From an uncultured Planctomycetia bacterium (lineage in GTDB: Bacteria > Planctomycetota > Phycisphaerae > Phycisphaerales > SM1A02): DNA of 64,000 bases. The stretch spans positions 1-64,000 of the forward strand of contig CALMPF010000008.1 of the NCBI GenBank assembly GCA_937871505.1, written 5' to 3'. The translations under genes were made by a program, and so were the position numbers. The notes under the pieces were generated by a model. The model worked only from the letters and a program-made list of their open reading frames with translations. It was not told the DNA's origin and searched no databases. Below are positions 34,135 through 43,446 of the stretch, in pieces; positions within the stretch are counted from its first letter, which is position 1; every line of letters starts with the position of its first letter.

Positions 34135-35658
34135 TCACGCCTTGCGCCGAGGGTTCCGGGCCTCCTTGTCGGCGCGGGTGCGCCGCGGGCCCGCGAGGGG
34201 CGTCACTCCGAAGGTCCCAGGGGCCGGATCGCGCGGAAGGGGCGGTTCGCGGCGTGGGAGTGGGCCCCGGCGTCCGTCGCGCGCCGGGGCGCGATCGTTG
34301 GAGCGCGAGCGCGGCGCAGGCCCGCGCTCGAAGCGACGTCCGGATCCCCTGGCTGCGCCGTGCTCCGGTCGCCGATCGCCGCGTCGAGGCGCGGGGGCGC
34401 CGCGGCCGCTGCGGTCGCGCGCCGCGATCGACCCTCTCGCCTCTCCCGCGCCTCTCACGCCGCGCGTCGCGCTCCCTGAAGATGAGCGCGTTCCTTGCCG
34501 TTGCCCTTCCCGCGCCTCGCCCGCTCTCCCGTCCCGCGTCCGGTCTCGTGCTGCGCCCGGCACCTCGCCTCGCGCTCCAGCCCTCGTTCCGACCGGGCGT
34601 GGAGCCCGATCGCCGATCAGAGCGCCGGCCCGACCCTCAGCTCGCGCGCCGGCTCGGGGTCCTCGCTGCGATCCTCGCTGACGTGTGGCTTCGAGTCCGT
34701 CGCTGCGCCGGCGAGTCTGAAGGCCTTCGGCGCGCTCGCGCGGCTTCCGCATGATGAAGAGGTAGTTGAAGCCGCGGAGGAAGAAGTTCTCAGCCTCGGC
34801 AGCCTTGTGGTAGTTCCCGTGTTCGAGCTTCCGGCTGTGCCGCACCACGCAGACGACGTCCAGCGGCGCGAAGCAGCGGCGCAGCCGCCTGAAGAGCTCG
34901 AAGCCGATGGGCATGAAGGTCCCGCGCGGAGCTCGACCGAAGTGTCCCGTCCCCTTGCGGAAGGAGTCGCTCACGTAGAGCGCCATGCATCGGTCGGGCT
35001 TGAGAACGCGGTCGATCTCGGCGATCACGTCCTCCATCGCCGCGTAGTACGCCTCGCCGCGATCCTCTCCGCCGGCATCGAGCTTCCCGATGCAGCGCGG
35101 ATCGTCCGAATAGTCCACGTGCGTCGAGTAGGGAGGGTCGACGAAGACGAAGTCGGCGCTGGCGTCATCGAGCGGAAGCCGTCTCGCGTCGGCGCTGACG
35201 ATCTCGGAGCGCGTCGGCGCGAGATCGAACCCCGCCGCCCGGCGAGCGAGATCCTGCGCGACGTCCAGCGTCGTCCCGCTGCCGCACATCGGATCGACCA
35301 CGAGATCGCCGGGACGGGTGTATCGCTGGAGAAGCTGCCAGAGCAGCCAGCTCGGCGTGGCGCCGACATAGTCGCGGTCGCCCTGCTCCGTCGACCCGCC
35401 CGGTCCGTCGTAGTGCTGGCTGGGATACTCCCAGAGCGTCGTGGTCTCGATGCGCAACGGCGGCTTGCGGCGCGTGGCTGCGCGGCGATCGCCTGCGGGC
35501 CTCGTCGCCGCCGACGGCGCGGCGGCCCCGCGCGGCCGGGGGGGAGCCGTGCGCCGCTCGACGCCCCGGGCGCGGTCGCCGATCGCCGTGCCGCGAGCGG
35601 CATCGCGCCGCGCCGCTCCCTGGTGTCTTCCGCGCTCCCGGCCGGCGGACGTGGTCAT
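34135..35658 (-). CDS. Orphan DNA methyltransferase with long basic tail
   Basis: The product has 507 residues. After a basic N-terminus of about 65 residues comes RIETTTLWEYPSQHY and ATPSWLLWQLLQRYTRPGDLVVDPMCGSGTTLDVAQDLARRAAGFDL, the SAM-binding motif I. Then comes motif IV DFVFVDPPYSTHVDYSDD, of the N6-adenine or N4-cytosine type (DPPY). Downstream stretches (EAYYAAMEDVIAEIDRVLKPDRCMALYVSDSF and CVVRHSRKLEHGNYHKAAEAENFFLRGFNYLFIMRK) complete the fold by about residue 305. The remaining 200 residues are Arg/Gly/Ala-rich without a recognised domain. No restriction endonuclease gene is adjacent. Its ATG overlaps the stop of the GH127-like gene, so it is coupled to it. Confidence 0.75.
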   Translation of the reverse strand: MTTSAGRERGRHQGAARRDAARGTAIGDRARGVERRTAPPRPRGAAAPSAATRPAGDRRAATRRKPPLRIETTTLWEYPSQHYDGPGGSTEQGDRDYVGATPSWLLWQLLQRYTRPGDLVVDPMCGSGTTLDVAQDLARRAAGFDLAPTRSEIVSADARRLPLDDASADFVFVDPPYSTHVDYSDDPRCIGKLDAGGEDRGEAYYAAMEDVIAEIDRVLKPDRCMALYVSDSFRKGTGHFGRAPRGTFMPIGFELFRRLRRCFAPLDVVCVVRHSRKLEHGNYHKAAEAENFFLRGFNYLFIMRKPRERAEGLQTRRRSDGLEATRQRGSQRGPRAGARAEGRAGALIGDRAPRPVGTRAGARGEVPGAARDRTRDGRAGEAREGQRQGTRSSSGSATRGVRGAGEARGSIAARDRSGRGAPAPRRGDRRPEHGAARGSGRRFERGPAPRSRSNDRAPARDGRRGPLPRREPPLPRDPAPGTFGVTPLAGPRRTRADKEARNPRRKA

Positions 35659-37694
35659 TGTCCGTCCGGCTCCGCCGTCGGCAGCCAGACGGACATCGGT
35701 GCAGGTCCGCGGTTGCCGTGGGCGAAGTAGGGGATGGCGGTGAACTCCACCGGCACGCCTGCGGCCCCGGCGCGCCCGGGAATCTCCGCGGTGCCGCGGA
35801 TCATCGGAAGGCCGTCGAAGAGGTCGTTGCGGCTGAAGACCTCGAACGATCCCGAAGGGTCGAAGCGCAGCGTCGAGAGGTCCACATCCGCGCCGAGATC
35901 GCCCTGTTCGACGCAGTATGCGACCGGTCCGCGCATCAGCGCGAAGCGGCCGCGCTCGCCCGGGACATCCGGGCGCCCCGCGACGGTGCGCACCGGCATC
36001 GGAAACTCGAGGTCGATGATGTCGTTGCTCCACTCGCGATCGAGGTACATGTATCCATTCTCGATCCGGGGCGCCGCCTCCGCGTGATTGATGCGGAGGA
36101 TCGGTTGCTCGCACCACGCGGGCACGCGAAGCGCGAGGGTGAACTCGCGCGGGCGCGACGCCTGCACCCAGATCTGCGCCTTCTCGTTCCAGGGGTACTC
36201 GCCGCGGATCGTGAACCTGACGATCGGGCGGGCGAACGTGGTCGCGAACTCGCCCGGCGGATAGAAGTTGATGTAGACGACGTCGCGGTCGCGGGCCGCG
36301 ACGAACTCGTCGACGGAGGCGATCACCCGGAGCAGCCGCAGCGGTCCGGAAGGATCCTCGAACCATGCCCCGCGCGCGACGGAGCCGTCGTTCGAGAGCG
36401 GCAGCGCGGAGTGGAAGCGGTCTCCCGAGAGCGAGACCCCGCCGCGCGCCGCGTTGTAGAGGACGCGCTCGGCCACGTCGAACGGGCGGGCGTCGCCATC
36501 GAGCATCGCCATCTCATGGGCGAGCTCGGCGAGCGCGACGGAGGCATCGAGGCTGCCCGGCGGAGAGCCTGCCTCCCCGGCGGTGCGAGGCGGCTCGAGC
36601 GAACCGATCACCGAGACGCGCGCGGGGACGAGTGCCGCCCAGATGTCGCGGAGAACGGCCTTGGCGCGGTCGTCTCTGGTCTCCCGTGCGTGCCGCGCGG
36701 CGGCGATGAGCAGGGCGAGGAGCTCCTCGTCGCCGAGCAGCGGCTCTCCGTCGGCGGCGCCCGTCCCGCCGCGCACGATCGCCCGGGCGTGCTCCAGCCG
36801 GCGCCGGTCGAGGAACCATTCGGCGAGCTCGCGCTGCGCCCCGGCGCCGGTGACGTCGTGGAGTCGCTGGAGCCCCAGTTCGATCATCGGCCGTCGACCC
36901 ATCGCGCCGCGGCGGTTCGGTCCGAACGTCTGCACGATGCCGTTGGCGGCGCGGGCGCCTGCGTCGAGCAGCTCGCGCCGGCCCTGCGCTTCCCAGAGCG
37001 CGACGCCCGCGAGCATCAGGAAGGCCTGGTTGGAGAGTTCGGCGCCGTTGGAGAGGTCATTCCAGCGCGATCGCGCCGCCGGATCGCGGAGCTGCACCGA
37101 GGTGTCGATGTAGCCATCCGGAAGCTGTGCCGCGACGATCCGCCGGACGAGATCATCCAGCCGCATCGATGCGAAGTCGTCGCCGCCCCCCGCAAGCGCG
37201 AAGGCCGCCGCCTCGGCGATCCGATAGAGATCGGCGTCGGCGGTCGCCGGTCCCTGATGCGGACCCTGCTCGCGCCGGGCCGCGAGATCGAAGTTGGCGC
37301 CGCGTCCATGACGCTCGGCCTCGTTCCAGAGGTGCGTCAGCGACCGGCGCCGATTGACGACCTGCGCCTCCGACCAGAATGGATCGTGGAGCGCATACTC
37401 GTAGAAGCGCATCGGCCGGATCGGCCGTTCGGGGATCGTCAGGTCGATTTCGTCCTCGAGCGGAATCGCGCCGGCGTCAGGGGGCGCCTGGGCAGGCTGC
37501 TGCGCCGGAGGAACCTGACCTCGGCGCGTCTCCTGGATCAGCTCGAGCGGGCTCGCCTGAAGCGAGATCATGTTCGCCGCGATCGCCGCCGTGTGCGCCG
37601 CGGAGTGCGCCGTCAGCGCGGTCGCGCCTGAACCCACGATGAAGGCAGCGATCGCTGCGGCCACAGCCGCTCGTCGGAGTGTCTTCTTGGGCAT
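35655..37694 (-). CDS. GH127-like exported protein lacking the catalytic Cys cluster
   Basis: The product has 679 residues with a signal peptide (MPKKTLRRAAVAAAIAAFIVGSGATALTA). The alpha/alpha-barrel has GH127 (DUF1680) features: PFWSEAQVVNRRR, LPDGYIDTSVQL, NQAFLMLAGVALWEAQGRREL, VAERVLYNAARGGVSLSGDRF and VVYINFYPPGEF, then C-terminal beta-domains with VRFTIRGEYPWNEKAQIWVQ and LALRVPAWCEQP. In active GH127 beta-L-arabinofuranosidases an ET-C motif and a later CC pair provide the catalytic Glu and Cys and bind zinc; the aligned stretches here read LDASVALAELAHEM and WFEDPSGPLRLL. Only two isolated Cys remain in the C-terminal half. It is probably a carbohydrate-binding or otherwise repurposed relative. 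ATG 37694 has TACGCT 6 bases upstream. Confidence 0.75.
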   Translation of the reverse strand: MPKKTLRRAAVAAAIAAFIVGSGATALTAHSAAHTAAIAANMISLQASPLELIQETRRGQVPPAQQPAQAPPDAGAIPLEDEIDLTIPERPIRPMRFYEYALHDPFWSEAQVVNRRRSLTHLWNEAERHGRGANFDLAARREQGPHQGPATADADLYRIAEAAAFALAGGGDDFASMRLDDLVRRIVAAQLPDGYIDTSVQLRDPAARSRWNDLSNGAELSNQAFLMLAGVALWEAQGRRELLDAGARAANGIVQTFGPNRRGAMGRRPMIELGLQRLHDVTGAGAQRELAEWFLDRRRLEHARAIVRGGTGAADGEPLLGDEELLALLIAAARHARETRDDRAKAVLRDIWAALVPARVSVIGSLEPPRTAGEAGSPPGSLDASVALAELAHEMAMLDGDARPFDVAERVLYNAARGGVSLSGDRFHSALPLSNDGSVARGAWFEDPSGPLRLLRVIASVDEFVAARDRDVVYINFYPPGEFATTFARPIVRFTIRGEYPWNEKAQIWVQASRPREFTLALRVPAWCEQPILRINHAEAAPRIENGYMYLDREWSNDIIDLEFPMPVRTVAGRPDVPGERGRFALMRGPVAYCVEQGDLGADVDLSTLRFDPSGSFEVFSRNDLFDGLPMIRGTAEIPGRAGAAGVPVEFTAIPYFAHGNRGPAPMSVWLPTAEPDGQ

Positions 37695-37700
37695 GGGACG

Positions 37701-37706
37701 AGCGTA
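37701..37706 (-). promoter_or_regulatory. Start-proximal -10 element TACGCT
   Basis: On the reverse strand TACGCT ends 6 bases before ATG 37694 of the GH127-like gene. Confidence 0.6.
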
Positions 37707-37952
37707 TGCGTCGCGCGCCCCGAGCGTGCCGCCCGTCGCCTGACGACCTCCTTTCGAAGGCTCAGCGTCGGACACATCGGCCTCGGGCGAAGCTCGGTCG
37801 CCGTGTCGCCGCAGCGCTGGTTCTCGGTCGCCCACGGCGATCGGCGGGCATCGCGTTCCGGCGCGCGGGGTTTCCGCATCGCTCGGGGCGATGACCTCCT
37901 CGGCGCTCCGCGAGTCCGACCGCCGCCATCCCGATCGACGCTCGCCGGAGCG

Positions 37953-39929
37953 TCAGACCTCGACGCCGACCATCCGCAGCGCCGCCTTCGCGACGTCGGC
38001 GTGGTGAAGCCCGCAGGAGCGGAGGATGTCATCCTCGGTCAGCGCCGACTTGGGAATGCGCCGCACGAAGAGCTGCTGGATGGTGAAGCTGTCCCCCGCC
38101 TCCGCGCAGGCGTCGGCGACCGCGGAGCCGATCCCGCCTCCGTAGTTGTCCTCGACCGTGAGGATGTTCCCGCCGTTGGCGTTGGCGAGGTCGAGCAGCG
38201 AGTCGGTGTCGAAGGGGATCGAGTAGAGATCGACGAGCGTCGCGTCGACGCCGGCCTTGTCGAGCAGCTCGAGGGCCTTGTTGCATTCGTGGACCATGTA
38301 CCCGGCGGCGACGATGAGGAGGTCCTTGCCGCGGTTGAGCACCTCGAACTTGCCGAGGTTGAAGAGCGTCCGGTCGTCGTAGAGGAACTCGACATCGGTG
38401 CGCAGCGTGCGCATGTAGCAGGCCCCGGTGTACTCCGCCATGGCGAGCGTCAGCGCGTATGCGGCGAAGGCGTCGGCTGGCTGGAGCACGTAGCAGCCGG
38501 GGTTGCCGCGATGATCGCGCATCGACGCGAAGGCGCGGAACCACGCGACATCAGGCAGGGCCATCTGACTCGGTCCGTCGGCGGCGAGCGTGATGCCCGC
38601 GTGCGACCCGACGATCTTGAGGTTCGCGCCGGAGTTGATCGCCATCTCGATCTGGTCGTAGCCGCGGGTGGCGAACTTGGCGAACGTCGAGCAGAAGGGC
38701 ACCTTGCCGGCGGCCGAGAGACCTGCGGCGACGGAGAACATGTTCTGCTCCGCGATGCGGCACTCGACGAACCGGCTCGCCAGCGCCTTGTCGTTGGCGA
38801 ACCACTCCGCGAAGGTCGAGTTCTTGACGTCGGCGTCGAGCGCGAAGACCTCGTCGTTCGCGTGCCCGAGCACGCGCAGCGCCAGGCCGTACGCACGGCG
38901 GGTGGCGAACTTGCCGGTCTGGAACGTGCTCTGCATGTCGAACTGGCGCATCGCCCCCGCGAAGCTCGGCGCGTCCTTCGGTTCCTCGCGCGCCGGCACC
39001 TGCTCGGCCGGCGGGTAGATCTTGAGCTGATCGTCGCTGGCAAGCGATGTCGTCAGCGAGAGCCGGGCCGCATCGAGCTCCTCGTGCGCCGCCTGAAGCC
39101 GCTCGCCGGTCGCCGGCTTGCCGTGCCATCCGCCGCCTTGAAGGCTCGGCGTCCCCCAGCCCTTGACCGTCTTGGCGACCACCGCCATCGGGGCATCGGC
39201 GGGTCCGAGCTTGGCGAACTTCTCGAACGCCGAGCGGATCGCCTTGGGATCGTGGCCGTCGATCACCGCCGGCTGGAGCCCGAAGGCCTCGAGCTTGGCC
39301 GCGATGGTCTCCGCCGACTGCTGCCCCGAGACGCGGTCGGACTGGCCGTACTGGTTGCAGTTGAAGATCGGAAGGACGTTGTTGAGCTTGCGGTCGACGA
39401 TCAGGTCGAGGGCTTCCCAGATCTGCCCTTCGCGACTCTCGCCGTCGCCGATGATGCAGTAGATCCGCCGGTCGAGGCCATCGGACCGGGCCGCGATCCC
39501 CAGGCCCGCCGCCACCGAGAGCCCCTGTCCGAGCGAGCCGGTGGCGGCGTCGAAGAAGGGGAAGCCCTCCATCGGATTGGGATGGCCGTCGATGGGCGAC
39601 TCGAGCCGGCGGAGCGACATCGCGTCCTCGCGCGTCATCGGGCGGAGCGTGCCTCCGAGCGCGGGGTCCTTCCCGATCATCACGCCTAGGTCGGCGCAGG
39701 CCGCATAGATGATCGGCACCGCGTGACCCTCGGAGAGGACGAGCCGATCCGATGTCGGATACCGCGGGTGATCCGGCGACCAGCGCATCGAGTGGTACAT
39801 CAGCACCACCGTGATCTGCCCGAGGCTCAGCGCCGAGGTCGGGTGTCCGCTTCCCGCCGCCGCACACATGTCGAGGACCAGATGATCGAGCTGGATGGCC
39901 TTGGCATGGACGGCTGCTTCGAAGGACAT
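37953..39929 (-). CDS. Transketolase
   Basis: The product has 658 residues. The thiamine-diphosphate domain shows AAAGSGHPTSALSLGQI, LSEGHAVPIIYA, IDGHPNPMEGFPFFDAATGSLGQGLSVAAGLGIAAR and the cofactor motif YCIIGDGESREGQIWEALDLIVDRKLNNVLPIFNCNQYGQSD. The pyrimidine domain (about 340-510) has TRRAYGLALRVLG, FVECRIAEQNMFSVAAGLSAAGKVPFCSTFAKF with the catalytic Glu in ECRIAEQN, and the C-terminal domain follows. It transfers two-carbon units between sugar phosphates in the pentose phosphate pathway. The conserved sequence of about 660 residues matches the short, single-chain family. ATG 39929 has AAGGGAG 4 bases upstream, one of the few good ribosome binding sites in the window. Confidence 0.93.
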   Translation of the reverse strand: MSFEAAVHAKAIQLDHLVLDMCAAAGSGHPTSALSLGQITVVLMYHSMRWSPDHPRYPTSDRLVLSEGHAVPIIYAACADLGVMIGKDPALGGTLRPMTREDAMSLRRLESPIDGHPNPMEGFPFFDAATGSLGQGLSVAAGLGIAARSDGLDRRIYCIIGDGESREGQIWEALDLIVDRKLNNVLPIFNCNQYGQSDRVSGQQSAETIAAKLEAFGLQPAVIDGHDPKAIRSAFEKFAKLGPADAPMAVVAKTVKGWGTPSLQGGGWHGKPATGERLQAAHEELDAARLSLTTSLASDDQLKIYPPAEQVPAREEPKDAPSFAGAMRQFDMQSTFQTGKFATRRAYGLALRVLGHANDEVFALDADVKNSTFAEWFANDKALASRFVECRIAEQNMFSVAAGLSAAGKVPFCSTFAKFATRGYDQIEMAINSGANLKIVGSHAGITLAADGPSQMALPDVAWFRAFASMRDHRGNPGCYVLQPADAFAAYALTLAMAEYTGACYMRTLRTDVEFLYDDRTLFNLGKFEVLNRGKDLLIVAAGYMVHECNKALELLDKAGVDATLVDLYSIPFDTDSLLDLANANGGNILTVEDNYGGGIGSAVADACAEAGDSFTIQQLFVRRIPKSALTEDDILRSCGLHHADVAKAALRMVGVEV

Positions 39930-40026
39930 GGGCTCCCTTTCAGGGACGATGGGGTGCGAATCGGGCCACGTCCGCCCGAGGCTGCCGGAACTGCTCCCCG
40001 GGCTGGCCTGGCGCGGCGGCGACAAC

Positions 40027-40057
40027 CACCCGCCCCGAGCCCTCGGGCCCGCGGGTG
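40027..40057. promoter_or_regulatory. Nested hairpin between divergent genes
   Basis: CACCCGC (40027-40033) and GCGGGTG (40051-40057) enclose CCCGAG-CC-CTCGGG, so a long stem can form about 100 bases before the transketolase ATG on its strand. No U tract follows, so a leader structure is more likely than a terminator. Confidence 0.35.
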
Positions 40058-40093
40058 GGTGTTCCGATGGTCCGGCGGCGGCGTGAAGATCCG

Positions 40094-40099
40094 TAGTAT
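40094..40099 (+). promoter_or_regulatory. Candidate -10 element TAGTAT
   Basis: TAGTAT fits the TANNNT form about 110 bases before ATG 40211. No clear -35 is seen. Confidence 0.3.
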
Positions 40100-40210
40100 C
40101 CGCCCTTCGGGCGCGGTTCGCAACCTCGGTCGGCGCAATCGACGGGACCGACGGCGCCGAGCGCGGCGGAACGTGCAGGATCGAGGCCGGCGGCGCATCT
40201 TGGAGGGCCC

Positions 40211-42928
40211 ATGGCGACCTTTCGACCCATCGACGCAGTCAGGAATCTCCTTCGAGATCGGACTCGCGGTCTCCCTTCTGGCTTCTGCACCGCCGCCCTC
40301 GCCCTGATCTGCTGCCTCGCGGTCCCGGCTGGCCGGGCGATGGCGCAGGGGACGGGGGGCGCCTTCCCTGACCCGATCGCGATCCGCGACGTGGAGCGTG
40401 CGGCCGAGCGGCTTGGAGCCGACGCCGCCCAGCGGGTCGAGCTCGAAGCGCTCCACGATCGCTATCGGGCGGAGATGCGCGAGCTTCGGGAGAGCCGGAT
40501 CGAGGAGTACCTGCGCGATTCGGCGGGGGCGCCGCGGCGCACGCGCGAGGAGGTCGAGGCGAGCGTCGTCGAGCGGCGGCGGCTGCTCGAGCAGATCGAG
40601 CGCGTCGAGCGCCGGTTCTTCGAGGGCGTCGCCTCCGTCCTCCGGCCCGAACAGGGGTTGATCCTGGAGTCGATCCGCGAGCGGGCGCGGCGCGATCGGC
40701 TTCGCGGCGTTCTCGACGCTCCTGCGGCTCAGGCGGTCTCCTTCGAGCTTCGAGATGCCGTCAGCGCGATCGAGCTCGACGAGGCACTCAGCTCGGCGAT
40801 CGCGCCGCGCATCGAGGCTCACGAGCGCCGGGTGACGCGCCAGCTCGCTGAGCTTGCGGCGCTGGCGGTGAGTCAGCCGTTGGCGACCGCCGACGCGGTT
40901 GCCCTGGCAGACCTGCGGGCGCCGAGCCGAGCGCCGAGCACGGAGGAGGGCGACGAATGGCGCGACGAGATGGAGGCGTTCATGCGCGAGCGCGCCAGGA
41001 TCCGCGCGGAGGCCGCCGCGCCGCAGCGCGCCAAGCGGCGGGAGATCGCGATGGCGAACCTCGCCGCGGTCGAGGCGATCGGGGCGGAGCTTCCGGAGGC
41101 GGCGCGCTGGCGCCTCTTCGATCGTTTCGTCAGGGAGACCTGGCCGGAGCTCGCCTCGGACGGCGCCGTCGACCGGATCTTTGACACGGCCCGCACGCAG
41201 CGTTCCGCGGAGGACGAAGCGGAGCTGAACGCGGAGGAGCTCGAGGCGATCTCGGAAGCCCACCGGGCGGCGCGGGCGGAACTGCGGCGGCTGGTCCTCG
41301 AGTCCGTCGCGGCGGGGGCTGCCGCGGACGACGATGGGGGATTCTCAGTCATCCGGCTCGGTCACGAGTCCTTCGAACGCCGCCAGGCCCGCCTCGATGC
41401 GCTGCGCACCGCCCGGGCCGCGATCGCGGAAAGGGCGCGCGAGGATCTCGCGGCCATCCTCGGCGCGGAGCGTGCAGAGCGTTTCGCGGCGCGCCAGAGC
41501 GGAGCGAGGCGGGGTGCGGAGGGAGGAGGCGGATCCGGGGGCGTTGAGGTCCGCCGCGCGGCGGTGAGCGTCATGGTGATCGCCGCCGAGGACGGAGCCG
41601 TCGGCGACGGCGAGCCGATCATCTTCGAAAGCTCGGAGATCCTGCCTCTCGACGCGGCAGGCGGCATCGCCATCGGCGGTGCTGCCCAGAGGCTCGGAAT
41701 GGGCGGAGCGGGACCGCTGCCGCGCCCGATCGACCGCGAGCGGATGCGCCGCCTGGCCATCGAGCTCGGGCTCGACGGCGCCGAGCGTTCGATCATCGAG
41801 ATGCTCGATGAGGACTATCGCACCGAGTACGCGGCGCTTCGAGACCAGGAGCTCGAGATGCTGCGCAGTCTCGGAGTCGGCGTGGCCATGGCGGCGGGGA
41901 TCGGACCTGGCGGTGCCGCGATTCCGACTTCGGATCAGGTCGAGCGCGGTCCCCTCGCGATGCGCCACGCGGCGCAGCGCCTCGCCCAGGTGGACGAGCG
42001 CCTCTTCGACGACCTCGAAGCGCTCTATGGCGACGGTCGGCGCGGCGAGCGGATCCGCTCGGTCCGCGAGCTCCGGCGCCGCGAGCTGCTCCGGGCCGAG
42101 GCGACCGCGCCGGGCGCGCTGGTGCCGATGTTCGGCTTCGACGCGTCGCGCGAGGCAGACCTCGATCTCGCCGTCGTCGTCGACGCGATCGGGCTCGACG
42201 AGCCCGCGCAGGCTGCGGTCGAGGGTCTCCTCGTCCGCTATGACGAGCAGGCGCTCGCGATGCTCAGGCGCCGGGCCGACATCAAGCTCGACGCGCAGCG
42301 CGAGATCGATCGCTTCCACGCCTCCGCGCTCTCGATCGACGGTGAGGGCAGGGTGGAGTTCTCCGCCTCCAGCGACACCTCCGGCTTCGACCGGATGGCG
42401 CGGGCGCAGGAGCGGATCGCGGAGGCCTCCCGCGCCGGGGCCGAACTCAACCGGGCGATGGCCGCCGAGATCGCGGCGGCGCTGCCCGAGGAGCCGCGCG
42501 AGCGCCTGCGGCGCGCGTACAACCGCGCCGCCTGGCCCTCGGTCTACGTCGATCGGCACGATGCGTCGAGCAGGATCGAGGCGGCGCTGGCGCTTCCAGA
42601 CCTCGACGAGCCGATCCGCACCGCGCTCGCCGCGCTGGCCGCGGAGCACGATCGGGCCTATGAAGCGCTCTGCGACCGCATGGTCGAGCACCACCGGGCC
42701 GGCTCGCCCTCCGCGTCGGGGTCCGCGGATCGCGGCGCAGGGGACATCCGCGCGATGCAGGCGCGGCAGAACGAGCTGCAGAAGCTGCGCTTCGAGCGGA
42801 GCGAGATGAACGCCGCGTCGCTCCGTCGGCTGGCGTCCCTGCTGGATGACTCGCAGCGCGAGAGGATCGGCGGGATCGAGCTGCCCCGACCGCAGGAGAG
42901 GCCCACCATCCGCTTCGGGGCGCCGTAG
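40211..42928 (+). CDS. Large exported helical protein with LTXXQ-like repeats
   Basis: The product has 905 residues with a signal peptide (about 1-45, ...LALICCLAVPAGRAMAQ). The mature protein is almost purely helical and charged. A recurring unit of 'L(G/D)xDxxQxxxIexLxxxYxxxxxxLR' appears at about 67-92 (LGADAAQRVELEALHDRY), 145-160 (LRPEQGLILESIRE), 518-540 (LGLDGAERSIIEMLDEDYRTEY), 657-680 (IGLDEPAQAAVEGLLVRYDEQ) and at the C-terminus (LDDSQRERIGGI). These resemble the LTXXQ helical hairpins of the CpxP/Spy periplasmic chaperones. The protein may be a multi-repeat periplasmic chaperone or scaffold; this is inference. It appears monocistronic. Confidence 0.6.
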   Translation: MATFRPIDAVRNLLRDRTRGLPSGFCTAALALICCLAVPAGRAMAQGTGGAFPDPIAIRDVERAAERLGADAAQRVELEALHDRYRAEMRELRESRIEEYLRDSAGAPRRTREEVEASVVERRRLLEQIERVERRFFEGVASVLRPEQGLILESIRERARRDRLRGVLDAPAAQAVSFELRDAVSAIELDEALSSAIAPRIEAHERRVTRQLAELAALAVSQPLATADAVALADLRAPSRAPSTEEGDEWRDEMEAFMRERARIRAEAAAPQRAKRREIAMANLAAVEAIGAELPEAARWRLFDRFVRETWPELASDGAVDRIFDTARTQRSAEDEAELNAEELEAISEAHRAARAELRRLVLESVAAGAAADDDGGFSVIRLGHESFERRQARLDALRTARAAIAERAREDLAAILGAERAERFAARQSGARRGAEGGGGSGGVEVRRAAVSVMVIAAEDGAVGDGEPIIFESSEILPLDAAGGIAIGGAAQRLGMGGAGPLPRPIDRERMRRLAIELGLDGAERSIIEMLDEDYRTEYAALRDQELEMLRSLGVGVAMAAGIGPGGAAIPTSDQVERGPLAMRHAAQRLAQVDERLFDDLEALYGDGRRGERIRSVRELRRRELLRAEATAPGALVPMFGFDASREADLDLAVVVDAIGLDEPAQAAVEGLLVRYDEQALAMLRRRADIKLDAQREIDRFHASALSIDGEGRVEFSASSDTSGFDRMARAQERIAEASRAGAELNRAMAAEIAAALPEEPRERLRRAYNRAAWPSVYVDRHDASSRIEAALALPDLDEPIRTALAALAAEHDRAYEALCDRMVEHHRAGSPSASGSADRGAGDIRAMQARQNELQKLRFERSEMNAASLRRLASLLDDSQRERIGGIELPRPQERPTIRFGAP

Positions 42929-43083
42929 CGGTCCGGCGCCCCGTCTGCTTCGCTTCTCCTTGCAGGAGATCCGCTTCCGACCGCCTCGCGACGAAGCCAA
43001 GGGGCGCTGGAGTGCTGGCGCCTCGCCGGGACGCGTCGTCACCCCAAGCAGCCTGTGAGCCTGTGGCGAAAGCGGATGCGCCG

Positions 43084-43129
43084 AACGTCAAGACGCCCCG
43101 CGACCGGAGTCACGGGGCGTCTTGACGTT
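43084..43129. terminator. Bidirectional hairpin between convergent genes
   Basis: AACGTCAAGACGCCCCG (43084-43100) pairs perfectly with 43113-43129 to form a 17-bp stem with a 12-base loop. It lies between the convergent genes ending at 42928 and 43216 and corresponds to the terminator behind the paralogue at 44984-45017. Confidence 0.7.
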
Positions 43130-43208
43130 TGCTGGGCCGATCCGGCGAGGGGTCGCCTCGACGGCCTTTCCCTCGGGTCGCCGATGGACAGGCCCGGAGG
43201 ATCGCCGC

Positions 43209-43446
43209 CGTGGAATCAGGTCCAGTTGCCGAGGAGGACGCCGAGGTCGCCGCCATCCACGGTGCCGTCTCCGTTGAGGTCCTCATCGCACCCGTCGCAC
43301 TCGCCCCACGCTCCGAGCATGATGCCGAGGTCGGCGCCGTCGACGATGCCGTCGCCGTTGAGGTCGCCGGGGACGGGTTCGCATTCGTCAGGGATCCCGT
43401 TGCCGTTCAGGTCGAGGCTGTCGCCGCGGGCGATGTCGCAGGTGTC
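43209..43446 (-). repeat. 238-bp perfect repeat, copy 1 (C-terminal dockerin-like cassette)
   Basis: This stretch is identical base for base to 45103-45340. It encodes the last 76 or so residues of the dehydrogenase paralogue (DTCDIARGDSLDLNGNGIPD... to GNWT) and the stop codon. The similarity continues at about 90 percent through the terminator but drops sharply on the upstream side. Confidence 0.95.
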
